NCBI RefSeq assembly: GCF_026342835.1
Contig: NZ_JAPEMI010000001.1
Coordinates: 3,664,501-3,728,500 of the forward strand
From: Streptomyces sp. NBC_00154
GTDB taxonomy: Bacteria > Actinomycetota > Actinomycetes > Streptomycetales > Streptomycetaceae
Length of the DNA: 64,000 nt
Direction: 5' to 3'
Made by a program: the position numbers and the translations under genes
Shown: one piece after another, positions 31,230 to 40,653 of the stretch
Layout of the letters: each line of letters starts with the position of its first letter
How positions within the stretch are numbered: position 1 is the stretch's first letter
Notes under the pieces: model-generated
Databases searched by the model: none
The model's input: the letters and a program-made list of their open reading frames with translations, nothing else
Told to the model about the DNA's origin: nothing

Positions 31230-31495
31230 ATGACACCTCGTCCTTGATCCGTGATGGCGGCCTCACCTAAACACGGGAGCCCATGGCCCGGTAAGCCCTT
31301 TCCGGGATCGGATGCGCTTCGAGCCGGGTCCGGTCCGGTCCGCGACGGTTCCGGCAACGGTCCTGTCCCCGGTCGCCCGCCGCGCCGGACGGGTGCCGGC
31401 CGCGTCGGCCGGGAGCGGCCGTCACGCGGGGCAGGGGTCCCGGCCGCCCCGCAGGCGTCCGTCCCGCTCGCCCGCATCGCTCGTATGCTCGGTTC

Positions 31496-34078
31496 ATGAC
31501 CGATCTTCAGCGCGGACGCCCGACCACCAACTCCATGCGGCGCGCTCTCAAGCGGGCCCGTGACGGGGTCGCTCTCGATGTGACCGAGGCCGCCGTCCTG
31601 CTCCAGGCGCGCGGCGACGACCTGACGGACCTCGCGGCGTCCGCCGCCCGGGTGCGGGACGCAGGCCTGGAAGCCGCGGGCCGGCCGGGCGTCATCACGT
31701 ACTCGCGCAAGGTCTTCATCCCGCTGACCCGGCTGTGCCGCGACAAGTGCCACTACTGCACCTTCGTCACTGTCCCCGGCAAGCTCCGCAAGGCCGGGCA
31801 CGGGATGTTCCTGTCGCCCGACGAGGCGCTGGACATCGCCCGCAAGGGCGCCGCGATGGGCTGCAAGGAAGCGCTGTTCACGCTCGGCGACCGGCCCGAG
31901 GACCGCTGGCCGGAGGCGCGGGAGTGGCTGGAGGCCGAGGGTTACGACGACACCCTGGCGTACGTACGGGCCATGGCGATCCGGGTCCTGGAGGAGACCG
32001 GACTCCTCCCGCACCTCAACCCCGGCGTGCTGACCTGGACCGATCTGCAGCGGCTCAAGCCCGTCGCCCCCTCCATGGGCATGATGCTGGAGACGACGGC
32101 CACCCGCCTGTGGTCCGAGCCGGGCGGCCCGCACCACGGCTCCCCGGACAAGGAGCCCGCGGTGCGACTGCGGGTGCTGGAGGACGCGGGCCGTTCCAAC
32201 GTCCCGTTCACCACCGGGATCCTGATCGGGATCGGTGAGTCGTACGAGGAACGCGCCGACTCCCTCTTCGAGCTCCGCAAGACCGCCCGCGCCTACCACG
32301 GCATCCAGGAGGTCATCGTCCAGAACTTCCGCGCCAAACCCGACACGGCGATGCGCGGGATGCCGGACGCCGAACTGGAGGAGCTGGCCGCGGCCATCGC
32401 CGTGGCCCGCCACATCCTCGGCCCGTCCGCCCGCATCCAGGCCCCGCCGAACCTCGTCGACGCCGAGTACGCACTGCTCATCGGCGCCGGGATCGACGAC
32501 TGGGGCGGTGTCTCACCGCTCACCCCGGACCATGTGAACCCCGAACGGCCCTGGCCGCACATCGACGAACTCGCCGCAAAGACCGCCGAGTCGGGCTTCT
32601 CCCTGCGCGAACGGCTCACCATCTACCCGGAGTTCATCCAGCGCGGCGAGCCGTGGCTCGACCCCCGCCTCCTCCCGCACGTCCGGGCGCTCGCCGACCC
32701 GGAGACGGGTCTCGCGAAGGAAGGGACGATTCCGGCCGGGCTGCCCTGGCAGGAGCCCGACGAGGGCTTCAACGCCTCCGGCCGCACCGATCTGCACCGC
32801 ACCATCGACACCGAGGGTCGCACCGGCGACCGCCGCGACGACTTCGACGAGGTGTACGGGGACTGGGAGGCGCTGCGCGAGGCCGCCGCGCCCGGCATGG
32901 TCCCGTCCCGGATCGACACGGATGTGAAGTCCGCGCTGGCCGCCGCCGCCGACGATCCGACGAAACTCACCGACGACGAGGCACTCGCCCTGCTCCACGC
33001 CGACGGGCCGGCTCTCGACGCACTGTGCCGGATCGCCGACGAGCTACGGCGCGACGTGGTCGGCGACGACGTCACGTACATCGTCACGCGGAACATCAAC
33101 TTCACCAACGTCTGCTACACCGGCTGCCGCTTCTGCGCCTTCGCCCAGCGGCGCACGGACGCCGACGCGTACACCCTGTCGCTGGACCAGGTCGCCGACC
33201 GGGCCGCACAGGCGTGGGACGTCGGCGCCGTCGAGGTGTGCATGCAGGGCGGTATCCACCCGGACCTGCCCGGCACCGCGTACTTCGACATCGCACGCGC
33301 GGTGAAGGAACGCGTGCCCGGCATGCATGTGCACGCCTTCTCGCCGATGGAGGTCGTCAACGGTGCCACCCGCACCGGGATGTCCGTCCGCGACTGGCTG
33401 ACCGCTGCGAAGGAGGCCGGGCTCGACTCCATCCCCGGCACCGCCGCCGAAATCCTCGACGACGAGGTCCGCTGGGTCCTCACCAAGGGGAAACTGCCGA
33501 CGGCCACCTGGCTCGACGTCATCAGGACCGCCCACGAGGTGGGGCTGCGATCGTCGTCGACGATGATGTACGGCCACGTCGACCAGCCCCGCCACTGGCT
33601 CGGTCATCTGAGGACCCTGGCCCGCCTCCAGCAGGAGACCGGTGGTTTCACGGAGTTCGTGACGCTGCCGTTCATCCACACCAACGCCCCCGTCTACCTC
33701 GCGGGCATCGCCCGGCCGGGCCCGACCGACCGCGACAACCGGGCCGTCACCGCCATGGCCCGGCTCCTTCTGCACCCGCACATCACCAACATCCAGACCA
33801 GCTGGGTCAAGCTCGGTACGGAGGGCGCGGCCGAAATGCTGCGTTCGGGCGCGAACGACCTCGGCGGCACGCTGATGGAGGAGACCATCTCCCGGATGGC
33901 GGGTTCGAGTTACGGCTCGTACCGGTCGGTCCAGGACCTGATCGCCATCGCGCAGCTGGCGGGCCGGCCGGCGAAGCCGCGTACGACGCTGTACGGGGAA
34001 GTGCCGCAGGAGCGGGTGACGGCCGCCGCCGCCTCGGACGGGCATCTGCCGGAACTGCTGCCGGTCCTGTCGGACTGA
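31496..34078 (+). CDS. fbiC: Bifunctional 7,8-didemethyl-8-hydroxy-5-deazariboflavin (FO) synthase FbiC/CofGH
   Basis: 860 aa fused radical-SAM enzyme that makes FO, the chromophore of coenzyme F420, from a pyrimidine intermediate of riboflavin synthesis and tyrosine. The CofG half has its cluster cysteines at C81, C85 and C88 (LCRDKCHYCTF); the CofH half at C540, C544 and C547 (CYTGCRFCAF). Length and domain order match actinobacterial FbiC. It supplies the cofactor for the LLM oxidoreductases nearby. No canonical ribosome site is obvious before ATG 31496. Monocistronic. Confidence 0.96.
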   Translation: MTDLQRGRPTTNSMRRALKRARDGVALDVTEAAVLLQARGDDLTDLAASAARVRDAGLEAAGRPGVITYSRKVFIPLTRLCRDKCHYCTFVTVPGKLRKAGHGMFLSPDEALDIARKGAAMGCKEALFTLGDRPEDRWPEAREWLEAEGYDDTLAYVRAMAIRVLEETGLLPHLNPGVLTWTDLQRLKPVAPSMGMMLETTATRLWSEPGGPHHGSPDKEPAVRLRVLEDAGRSNVPFTTGILIGIGESYEERADSLFELRKTARAYHGIQEVIVQNFRAKPDTAMRGMPDAELEELAAAIAVARHILGPSARIQAPPNLVDAEYALLIGAGIDDWGGVSPLTPDHVNPERPWPHIDELAAKTAESGFSLRERLTIYPEFIQRGEPWLDPRLLPHVRALADPETGLAKEGTIPAGLPWQEPDEGFNASGRTDLHRTIDTEGRTGDRRDDFDEVYGDWEALREAAAPGMVPSRIDTDVKSALAAAADDPTKLTDDEALALLHADGPALDALCRIADELRRDVVGDDVTYIVTRNINFTNVCYTGCRFCAFAQRRTDADAYTLSLDQVADRAAQAWDVGAVEVCMQGGIHPDLPGTAYFDIARAVKERVPGMHVHAFSPMEVVNGATRTGMSVRDWLTAAKEAGLDSIPGTAAEILDDEVRWVLTKGKLPTATWLDVIRTAHEVGLRSSSTMMYGHVDQPRHWLGHLRTLARLQQETGGFTEFVTLPFIHTNAPVYLAGIARPGPTDRDNRAVTAMARLLLHPHITNIQTSWVKLGTEGAAEMLRSGANDLGGTLMEETISRMAGSSYGSYRSVQDLIAIAQLAGRPAKPRTTLYGEVPQERVTAAAASDGHLPELLPVLSD

Positions 34079-34300
34079 CCCGTGGTTCCGCTGTGCGAGC
34101 ACGTTGCGAGCGAGACGTTGCCACGGCCCATGGACGACTGTTGCCCCGCGGTACGGAAATCCCCGCAGATTGCCGTTCAAAAGTGACCGCGAGAGCCACT
34201 CCGTACATACCGTTCCGGTCCTCAACCGGCCGTTCCCCGTTCGATTACAGTGCTGCGGAGTCGGAGCTGCGCAGCCGTACGAGGACGGGGAAGGGGCACG

Positions 34301-35416
34301 GTGAGCACAGGAGCCACAGCTGTCTGGGGCCGTGTCGAACAGCAGGACTTCCGCAGCCGGGTACGTGGCTGTCTGCTGGGCGGAGCCATCGGTGACGCGC
34401 TCGGTGCGGCCGTCACCGGTCTCTCGCTCGAAGAGATCCGCGCGGCCCACGGCGCCGACGCCGTCACCGACTTCGTCCCCGTCCACGGCAGACGGGGCGC
34501 GGTCACCGCGGTCACCCAGCTCAACCTGTTCACCGTCGACGGGCTGATCCGCGCCCAGGTCCGCCGCGACACCGGCGCCTGGCACCCGCCCACCGATGTG
34601 CACCGGGCCCATCTGCGCTGGGTCGCCACCCAGCACGACTGGGGGCCCGACGAGCGCCGCCAGGAGAACGGCTGGCTCGCCCGGGAGGAGTGGCTGTACG
34701 CGCGCCGCGCCCCCACCCGGGAATGTCTCACCGGGTTCGGCGACGCCACGATGGGCACCCTCGACCGGCCCAAGAACCCCACCGCACGCGACTCGGCGGC
34801 CCTCACCCGGTCCGCCCCGTTCGGGCTGCTGGTCGGGTGGGAGCCGCAGCTCGTCCTCCAGTTGGCCGTCGAATGCGCCGCCCAGACCCACGGTCACCCC
34901 ACCGCCCTGCTCTCCGCGGGCGCCCTCGCCGTCATGGTGCACGGCCTGGCCCGCGGCGAGACCCTGGACGGCGCCGTGCAGCAGGCCCTCGCGCTGCTCG
35001 CCGAGCGCCCCGGCCATGAACAGGTCACCGATGCGCTCAAGCAGGCCCTCGGCTCCGTACGCCAGGGGATCCCGGGCCCGGCCCTCATCGAGGCGCTGGG
35101 CGACACGGACTCCGCGGAGGAGGTGCTGGCCGTCGCTGTGTACTGCGCCCTGGTCGGCGAGGACGTGCGGCACGGGCTGCGGCTCGCGGTGAACCACGGC
35201 GGCCCTTCCGCGGCCACCGGGGCCCTGTGCGGGGCCCTCCTCGGCGCGCTGCACGGCGAGACCGCGCTGCCGCCGGCCTGGCTCGCCGAACTGGAGGGCA
35301 GGGCCACCCTCCTCGAACTCGCCGACGACTTCGCCATGGAGATGACCCAGGGTCCGGCCCTGCACAGCCCGTCGGCCGCCGCACCGGGCTGGCTGACCCG
35401 CTACCCGCGCGGGTGA
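34301..35416 (+). CDS. ADP-ribosylglycohydrolase family protein
   Basis: 371 aa from GTG 34301 with GGGGAAGGGG upstream. RGCLLGGAIGDALGAAVTG is the family's N-terminal helix, and the metal-binding acidic residues of later helices appear in DSAALTRSAPFGLL and in the C-terminal ALCGALLGALHG. The first TDFVP block (usually T-D-D) and the usual late D-T-D triad look altered, so activity may differ from classic DraG or ARH enzymes. Probably removes ADP-ribose from proteins or small molecules in the cytoplasm. Confidence 0.82.
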   Translation: MSTGATAVWGRVEQQDFRSRVRGCLLGGAIGDALGAAVTGLSLEEIRAAHGADAVTDFVPVHGRRGAVTAVTQLNLFTVDGLIRAQVRRDTGAWHPPTDVHRAHLRWVATQHDWGPDERRQENGWLAREEWLYARRAPTRECLTGFGDATMGTLDRPKNPTARDSAALTRSAPFGLLVGWEPQLVLQLAVECAAQTHGHPTALLSAGALAVMVHGLARGETLDGAVQQALALLAERPGHEQVTDALKQALGSVRQGIPGPALIEALGDTDSAEEVLAVAVYCALVGEDVRHGLRLAVNHGGPSAATGALCGALLGALHGETALPPAWLAELEGRATLLELADDFAMEMTQGPALHSPSAAAPGWLTRYPRG

Positions 35417-35448
35417 ACCGCGCCGCGGGCCGACCCGCGGAGCACGTA

Positions 35449-35495
35449 CGAGGGGCGGGGTACGGACACCGCCGTGTCCGTCCCCCGCCCCCTCG
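35449..35495. terminator. Bidirectional terminator
   Basis: CGAGGGGCGGGG and CGGACAC pair with GTGTCCG and CCCCGCCCCCTCG around a CGCC loop. It lies between the convergent ADP-ribosylglycohydrolase and symporter genes. Confidence 0.75.
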
Positions 35496-35511
35496 GCTCC
35501 GTGCGGGCGGA

Positions 35512-37083
35512 TCAGTCCTTCACGCCCTCCGCGACGGTGGTGTCGCCGGCACCGGCCTGCGCCGGAACCGTCGCGCCGGTCGATGAACCGTCGCCGTCCG
35601 TGTTGATCTGCTCGATCAGCGCGTCGCGCTCCGGGGTGTCCTCCGGCTTGATGAAGCCGATCGCGATGTAGAGCACCAGCGAGATCGCCAGCGGCAGCGC
35701 CACCTGGTACTGGAGCGCGACACTCGTCTTCACCGAACCGTCGAAGTTGTAGTTGGTGAAGTAGAACGCCAGCAGACCCGCAGCCCAGCTGACGAGCGCC
35801 GCCGTCGGACCCGACTTACGGAACCTGCGCAGCAGGCCCAGCATGAACGGGATGGCGATCGGACCCATCAGACCGGCCACCCACTTGATGACGACGGAGA
35901 TGATGTCCTTGAACGTCGGCGAGTTGATCTGGGTGGCGAGCGCCATCGACAGACCGAGGAAGCCGAGCGTGGACACCCGGGCCGCCAGCAGACCGGTGCG
36001 GCTGCTCCAGGTGCGGGCCGCCTTCGAGAGGACCGGGGCGATGTCCCGGGTGAAGACCGCCGCGATGGCGTTGGCGTCCGAGGAGCACATGGCCATCGTG
36101 TGCGAGAAGAAGCCGACGACGACCAGACCCAGCAGGCCGTGCGGCAGCAGCTGCTCGGTCATCAGGGCGTAGCTGTCGGAGGCGTCCGGCTTCTGGGCGT
36201 GGACCAGCAGCGGGGCGCACCACATCGGGAAGAACAGGACCGTCGGCCAGACCAGCCACAGAATGGCGGAGAGCCGGGCGGAGCGGGTTGCGGAGGCGGC
36301 GGAGTCCGTGGCCATGTAGCGCTGGGCCTGGTTCCACATGCCGCCGTTGTACTCGAACGTCTTGATGAAGAGGTATGCCAGCAGGAAGGTCACCGTGTAC
36401 GGGCCCGCCGTGGGGTCGGTGTGGCCCTCGGGAAGTTTGTCCCAGACCGTCCACAGCGTGCTGATACCGTCCAGCTTGGCCATGGCGGTGACGAGCATCG
36501 CGATCCCGGCGAAGAGCTGGATGATGAACTGCCCGAGCTCTGTGAGCGCGTCGGCCCACAGTCCGCCGACCGTGCAGTACACGGCGGTGATGCAGCCGGT
36601 GATGAAGATGCCCTGGGTGATCGAGATGCCGGTGAAGACGGAGAGCAGGGTGGCGATGGCCGCCCACTTGGCGCCGACGTCCACGATCTTCAGCAGCAGG
36701 CCCGACCAGGCGAGCGCCTGCTGCGTCGGGATGTTGTAGCGGTTCTTGAGGTACTCGAGCGGCGAGGCGACGTGCAGTCGCGAGCGCAGCCGGTTGAGCC
36801 GCGGTGCGAAGAGCTGGGCGCCGATGCCGATGCCGATGGCGATCGGCAGCGACCAGGTCACGAACGACGTGATGCCGAACTGGTACGCGATGCCGGCGTA
36901 ACCGGTGAACATCACCGCGCTGTAGCCGGACATGTGGTGCGAGATGCCGGACAGCCACCACGGCATCTTGCCGCCGGCCGTGAAGAAGTCGCTGACGTTG
37001 TCCACACGCTTGTGGGACCAGAGTCCGATCGCGATCATCACGCCGAAGTAGCCGATGAGCACGACCCAGTCGAGACTGTTCAT
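35512..37083 (-). CDS. Sodium:solute symporter (SSS family)
   Basis: 523 aa with about 13 membrane helices. ATG 37083 directly follows AGGAGGGGG; upstream in-frame sequence is non-coding. The N-terminus MNSLDWVVLIGYFGVMIAIGLW and the loop NVSDFFTAGGKMPWWLSGIS are characteristic of SSS/SGLT-type carriers, as is the SGYSAVMFTGYAGIAYQFG segment. Probably takes up a sugar, carboxylate or similar solute with Na+. The C-terminal 35 residues are acidic and disordered. Confidence 0.9.
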   Translation of the reverse strand: MNSLDWVVLIGYFGVMIAIGLWSHKRVDNVSDFFTAGGKMPWWLSGISHHMSGYSAVMFTGYAGIAYQFGITSFVTWSLPIAIGIGIGAQLFAPRLNRLRSRLHVASPLEYLKNRYNIPTQQALAWSGLLLKIVDVGAKWAAIATLLSVFTGISITQGIFITGCITAVYCTVGGLWADALTELGQFIIQLFAGIAMLVTAMAKLDGISTLWTVWDKLPEGHTDPTAGPYTVTFLLAYLFIKTFEYNGGMWNQAQRYMATDSAASATRSARLSAILWLVWPTVLFFPMWCAPLLVHAQKPDASDSYALMTEQLLPHGLLGLVVVGFFSHTMAMCSSDANAIAAVFTRDIAPVLSKAARTWSSRTGLLAARVSTLGFLGLSMALATQINSPTFKDIISVVIKWVAGLMGPIAIPFMLGLLRRFRKSGPTAALVSWAAGLLAFYFTNYNFDGSVKTSVALQYQVALPLAISLVLYIAIGFIKPEDTPERDALIEQINTDGDGSSTGATVPAQAGAGDTTVAEGVKD

Positions 37084-37434
37084 GTGCCCCCTCCTGGGGT
37101 CCGCCTTATGAACGGGGTTACGCACTTCGTCAGTACGGCCGCCCAGCGGGGCCCCGTGCGGGAGCGGGGACATCGGGGATTGAACCGGTTGTTCGGTACC
37201 TCGGTCAAGGTTTTTCGCGATCAGGGATGTGAACGCCAATCAGTAAGTCGAACGATTTTACTTGTTCTTGACTCACGGGGGCGTTGTCGTGAACGTGACG
37301 GCGGCCACACGATGAGCGGGCACTTCGTCAGGCTGTGCAGAGCAATCACGAGCACTGGAGAGCGCAGAAAGACCGCACGGGATGCGGGTCCCGTGCGGCC
37401 GAGAAGGAGGAGAACTGCCCTTGACGACAGCGGA
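37084..37434. other. Intergenic region, 351 bp
   Basis: Promoter region of the symporter (minus strand) and 3' region of the SDR gene. It contains the terminator at 37373-37398 and an AT-rich patch at 37210-37275. No gene supported. A T-arm-like GGTTCAATC on the minus strand is not part of a tRNA. Confidence 0.5.
37373..37398 (-). terminator. Terminator of the SDR gene
   Basis: CCGCACGGGA/TCCCGTGCGG, a 10-bp perfect stem with a 6-nt loop. On the minus strand it is followed by TCTTTC. It lies 37 bp after the SDR stop codon. Confidence 0.7.
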
Positions 37435-38217
37435 TCAGCGCATCAGCTCGCCGGCGTTGACCAGCAGGGACTGCCCGGTGATCGACCGGGCGCGGTCGGA
37501 GGCCAGGAACACCGCGGCCTCCGCCACGTCACCGTCCGTGGCCAGCTCGGGCAGTGCCATCCGTTCGGCGAGCCTGCCGAGTACGTCGGCCTCCGGTATG
37601 CCCTCGGAGTGCGCGGTGAACCGGACGTAGGCCTGCACCGGCGGGCCCCACATCCAGCCGGGCAGCACCGTGTTGACCCGGATCCGGTGCGGGCCGAACT
37701 CCCGCGCCATGGAGTACATCGCCGAGGTGAGCGCGCCCTTCGACGCCGCGTACGCCGCCTGCCGCACCTGGGACGGTGCGGCGACCGACGACTGCGTACC
37801 GATGACGACCACGGAGCCTCCCCGTTCCTTGAGGCCGGGCAGGCAGGCGCGCGTCATCCGCAGCGTGCCGAGCAGATTGACGTCGATCACCGACTGCCAG
37901 GTGGCGAGGTCGGCGTCCTCGACGCCGCCGAAGTAGCTGTCCCGGGCGGCGACATGGACCACCGCGTCGATCCGCCCGAACCGCTCCAGCGCCAGCGCGG
38001 CAAGCGCCTCGCACTGCGCCTCGTCGGTGATGTCGGTGGCCAGATGGGCGGTGTGCCGGCCCTCGGGATCGATCTCGGCGGCCGACTTGGCGAGCCGCTC
38101 CGCGGTGCGCGCCCCGAGGACCGCACTGCCGCCGTCCCGTACCACCGTCTCCGCGATCCGGTGCCCGAGCCCGGCTCCGACCCCGGACACCACGACGGTC
38201 TTCCCCGCGAGCAACAT
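37435..38217 (-). CDS. SDR-family oxidoreductase
   Basis: 260 aa. Start ATG 38217 with GGGAGG upstream. Cofactor motif SGVGAGLGHRIAETVV, acidic LATDITDE, catalytic segment TQSSVAAPSQVRQAAYAASKGAL and C-terminal ITGQSLLVNAGE. The NAG motif is replaced by VHVAARDSYFGG, a variant seen in some actinobacterial SDRs. A CTGACG-N3-CGTCAG operator 28 bp upstream links it to the catabolic genes at 6.4-12.8 kb. Confidence 0.88.
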   Translation of the reverse strand: MLLAGKTVVVSGVGAGLGHRIAETVVRDGGSAVLGARTAERLAKSAAEIDPEGRHTAHLATDITDEAQCEALAALALERFGRIDAVVHVAARDSYFGGVEDADLATWQSVIDVNLLGTLRMTRACLPGLKERGGSVVVIGTQSSVAAPSQVRQAAYAASKGALTSAMYSMAREFGPHRIRVNTVLPGWMWGPPVQAYVRFTAHSEGIPEADVLGRLAERMALPELATDGDVAEAAVFLASDRARSITGQSLLVNAGELMR

Positions 38218-38244
38218 CGGTGCCTCCCGGCCCTGGCAGTTTTC

Positions 38245-38259
38245 CTGACGGGGCGTCAG
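38245..38259. promoter_or_regulatory. CTGACG-N3-CGTCAG operator, site 5
   Basis: CTGACGGGGCGTCAG, perfect arms, 28 bp before the start codon of the SDR at 37435-38217. The recombinase 3' end lies 29 bp to the right. Confidence 0.7.
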
Positions 38260-38287
38260 AGTAGGGCTGGATGTCGACGGAGGGAAG

Positions 38288-39154
38288 TCACTCGGCCCAC
38301 TGGGGGCGGATGTGCGCGGGGTTGAAAGGTGTCCTGCCCTTTCCGGAAGGCATGACGTATACGGCCGTGAATGCCTCGCCCGCGATGGTGCGACGCTGTT
38401 CAAAACTGCCGTTCTTCCACTCTTGCTCGTAGTTGTGGGCCGGTCGTCCCGCTGGTCGCGTCATGGCGTCCGCCGGCCGATGCTCCAGAGCGTCCAGGTC
38501 GGCATTCATGGAGGAAAGTGACTGATAGTAGTCGTCTGGACGCATATCGCGCACATGGGCGGCGTCCTTGGCCCAGGCGGCGATGAGCTCCTGTTTGCGG
38601 GTGCTGACAGCTGAGATGCGGGAGTGGATGTCGGCCACCGGTTCGGCGGGCTCTCCGGCGAGCGAAGGGTTCGAGGCTCGAGTGCGCCCCCAGCCGTCTC
38701 TCTGGCGGGGATTTCCCGTGCGATGCTTCCCCTGGTAGGAAACGAACCCGCAGTAGCGTGGGTTGGTAATGATCGCCTTTATGGTGGCCGGCGCCCACTT
38801 GACCCCCTGTGGTGACGGGATTTTCTCTCGGTTGAGTTCGCGGGCGATCCCCGTGATTGACGTGCCGGCTGCGAACCGTTCGTAGATGCGCCGTGCGATC
38901 CGCGCGCGATCCCGGCGGAGCGTTCCGTCGGGGTTCCATGCGTAGGGCGTACGTCCGGTCAACTCGCCTGCCGAAGCGTCCGCCAGGTGGCTTCGGGCGA
39001 CCCTTCGGGATGTGTCTTCCGAAGCTTTGAGGGCCATGATGCACAGCATCCGGGCCATGTGCCGGTCGGAGTCGTGGATCAGATTGAGGTCACCCGTGAC
39101 GCCCGTTGCGGGACGCTTGGTGTGTTCCACTACGTCGATCAGGTCTTCTAGATC
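38288..39154 (-). pseudogene. Serine recombinase, C-terminal part (split by IS cluster)
   Basis: Encodes DLEDLIDVVEHTKRPATGVTGDLNL, then SDRHMARMLCIMALKASEDTSRRV, then the Recombinase domain (GRTPYAWNPDGTLRRDRARI, TSITGIARELNREKIPSPQG, NPRYCGFVSYQGK) and a short helical tail ending RPQWAE. The N-terminal catalytic half is at 42438-42879. Removing the inserted elements and one copy of the duplicated CTTCTAGATC restores a continuous 432-aa frame (RQPRDLEDLIDVVE). The gene is broken only by the insertion. Confidence 0.88.
39145..39154. repeat. 10-bp target-site duplication, left copy (IS4-family element B)
   Basis: CTTCTAGATC, repeated at 42438-42447. Confidence 0.9.
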
Positions 39155-39188
39155 CAACGCCGTTCAGTTAGGGCGGGGGTGGGTGGCG

Positions 39189-40541
39189 TCAAGGGTCCGT
39201 GGTGAGCATGTTGATGCTGATGGTGGCCTTGTAGGTGGTCCGGTCGATGGCGGGTCCGCGGGCGTTGTACTTGGAGATCGCTCGTTTGACGATGCGGTCT
39301 TTCGTGCGGACCCGCCGCTGGGGCAGGAGTTGGGCCAGCACGTGGCGGCCGATGACTCCGACCAGGTCGATGATGGTGTCCGCGATGATGCCCGCGGCCA
39401 GGATGAGCTGGTCGCGGGCGGCGGACAGCGCGACGGTGAAGCCGGCCCGGTCCGGGTCGGTGCCCGGGACGCTGTCGGTGGCATCCGTCATCGCTGTCCG
39501 CAGCGCCTGGTAGGCGACCAGTAGCGCCCAGACCTCCTGCTCGACCCCGGCCGGGGTGCGGGCGCGCAGGACCCGCCCGCCCAGGATCGTGGATTTCAGC
39601 TCCGCGTAGGCCGTCTCGATCTCCCAGCGTTCGTGGTAGAGCCGGATGAGTTCGCAGGCTGGGTGCGCCGACGGGTCGGTGAGAGTGGTCAGCAGCCGGT
39701 AGTGGCCGATACGGACGCCTTGGGAGGTGGCGATGCTGATCTCGGCGTCGATCACCCGGACGGTCGGCGCGCCGAGCCGGGCAAGGAAGGTTCCGTCGCC
39801 GCAGCGGGCCACCGGCGGCAGTTTCCGACCGGACTTGCACCGAACCAGTAGATGCGCGCCTGTGGCGGCGAAGCGGTTCAGCAGGTCTGCGGCGGCAAAG
39901 TTCCGGTCGCCCAGGAGCAGCATCCCGGGGCGCAGATCGCCGGTCAGACGGCTGGCGTATTCCAGCTCGCCGGTGGTGGCCGGGCCGAACGCCGCCCCGA
40001 TCACCGCCCGGGTCCCGCAGGCCACCAGTGCAGTCAGCCGGATCTGCGGATAGCCCCCAGCCCCGCTGTTGCACCGCTGTTTGGAGAACACGGCGAGATT
40101 CGCCGGGGCGTCCGGCACCGACAGCAGCGTGCCGTCGACCGCCACCACCAGCAGCCCGCGCCACCTCGTCGCCGCCGCCGTCGTGGCCACCGGGCCGCGG
40201 ACCAGATTGAACAGTGCCTTCAACGGCGCGGCCCCCAGACGCTGGCGGGCCTGTCGTAACGCGCTGCCGCTCGGTCTGGCGGGCGCCAGGCCCGCCAGAC
40301 CGGCGCACAACCGGTCGAAAACCTGCCGATAGCCCAGCTCAGCGAACAACGCCCCGGCCAGCAGCAGATACACCGTGACTCGCGCCGGTACCAGCCGGAC
40401 CCGCCGCTGAAAGGTCCCGGTCGCCGCCAGCACGTCATCGACCATCTCGAACGGCACGATCCGGGTCAGCTCGCCGATATGGCCAGGCGCGAACACCCCG
40501 GCCGCTACCTTGACCGTCCTTGTTATGGCAGCCTGTTCCAA
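39189..40541 (-). CDS. IS4-family transposase (element B)
   Basis: 450 aa from TTG 40541 with AGGAG 8 nt upstream. N-terminal IS4 domain (FAPGHIGELTRIVPFEMVDDVL), DDE residues in LVVAVDGTLLSVPDAPAN and MLLLGDRNFAAADL, and the Y-x2-R-x3-E-x6-K signature YHERWEIETAYAELK. It is clearly related to the transposase of element A but only moderately similar, so these are two different elements with related terminal repeats. Appears intact. Confidence 0.9.
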   Translation of the reverse strand: MEQAAITRTVKVAAGVFAPGHIGELTRIVPFEMVDDVLAATGTFQRRVRLVPARVTVYLLLAGALFAELGYRQVFDRLCAGLAGLAPARPSGSALRQARQRLGAAPLKALFNLVRGPVATTAAATRWRGLLVVAVDGTLLSVPDAPANLAVFSKQRCNSGAGGYPQIRLTALVACGTRAVIGAAFGPATTGELEYASRLTGDLRPGMLLLGDRNFAAADLLNRFAATGAHLLVRCKSGRKLPPVARCGDGTFLARLGAPTVRVIDAEISIATSQGVRIGHYRLLTTLTDPSAHPACELIRLYHERWEIETAYAELKSTILGGRVLRARTPAGVEQEVWALLVAYQALRTAMTDATDSVPGTDPDRAGFTVALSAARDQLILAAGIIADTIIDLVGVIGRHVLAQLLPQRRVRTKDRIVKRAISKYNARGPAIDRTTYKATISINMLTTDP

Positions 40542-40603
40542 CAGCGGAGCTCCTGTGGTGAGGATGTCTTGGAGGACAAACCTCTTCTACAGCAGCTCCG
40601 CTG
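40542..40603 (-). promoter_or_regulatory. Hairpin sequestering transposase ribosome site (IS4 element B)
   Basis: CAGCGGAGCT (40542-40551) pairs with AGCTCCGCTG (40594-40603), extended by CTGT/ACAG past one bulge. The start-proximal arm contains the AGGAG site and abuts the TTG start. It is the same arrangement as in element A although the sequence differs. Confidence 0.6.
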
Positions 40604-40646
40604 CCTCGTTCACCGGCCTTGACACACAGCCCCCACGCCTAACTGA

Positions 40647-40653
40647 ACGGCGT
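40647..40653. repeat. 7-bp target-site duplication, left copy (IS1182 copy B)
   Basis: ACGGCGT, repeated exactly at 42429-42435; both lie within the inverted repeat of IS4 element B. Confidence 0.85.

Noticed and set aside
37170..37215. T-arm-like GGTTCAATC on the minus strand suggesting a tRNA
   Set aside because: The flanking bases cannot form the 5-bp T stem, and no acceptor or anticodon arms were found.
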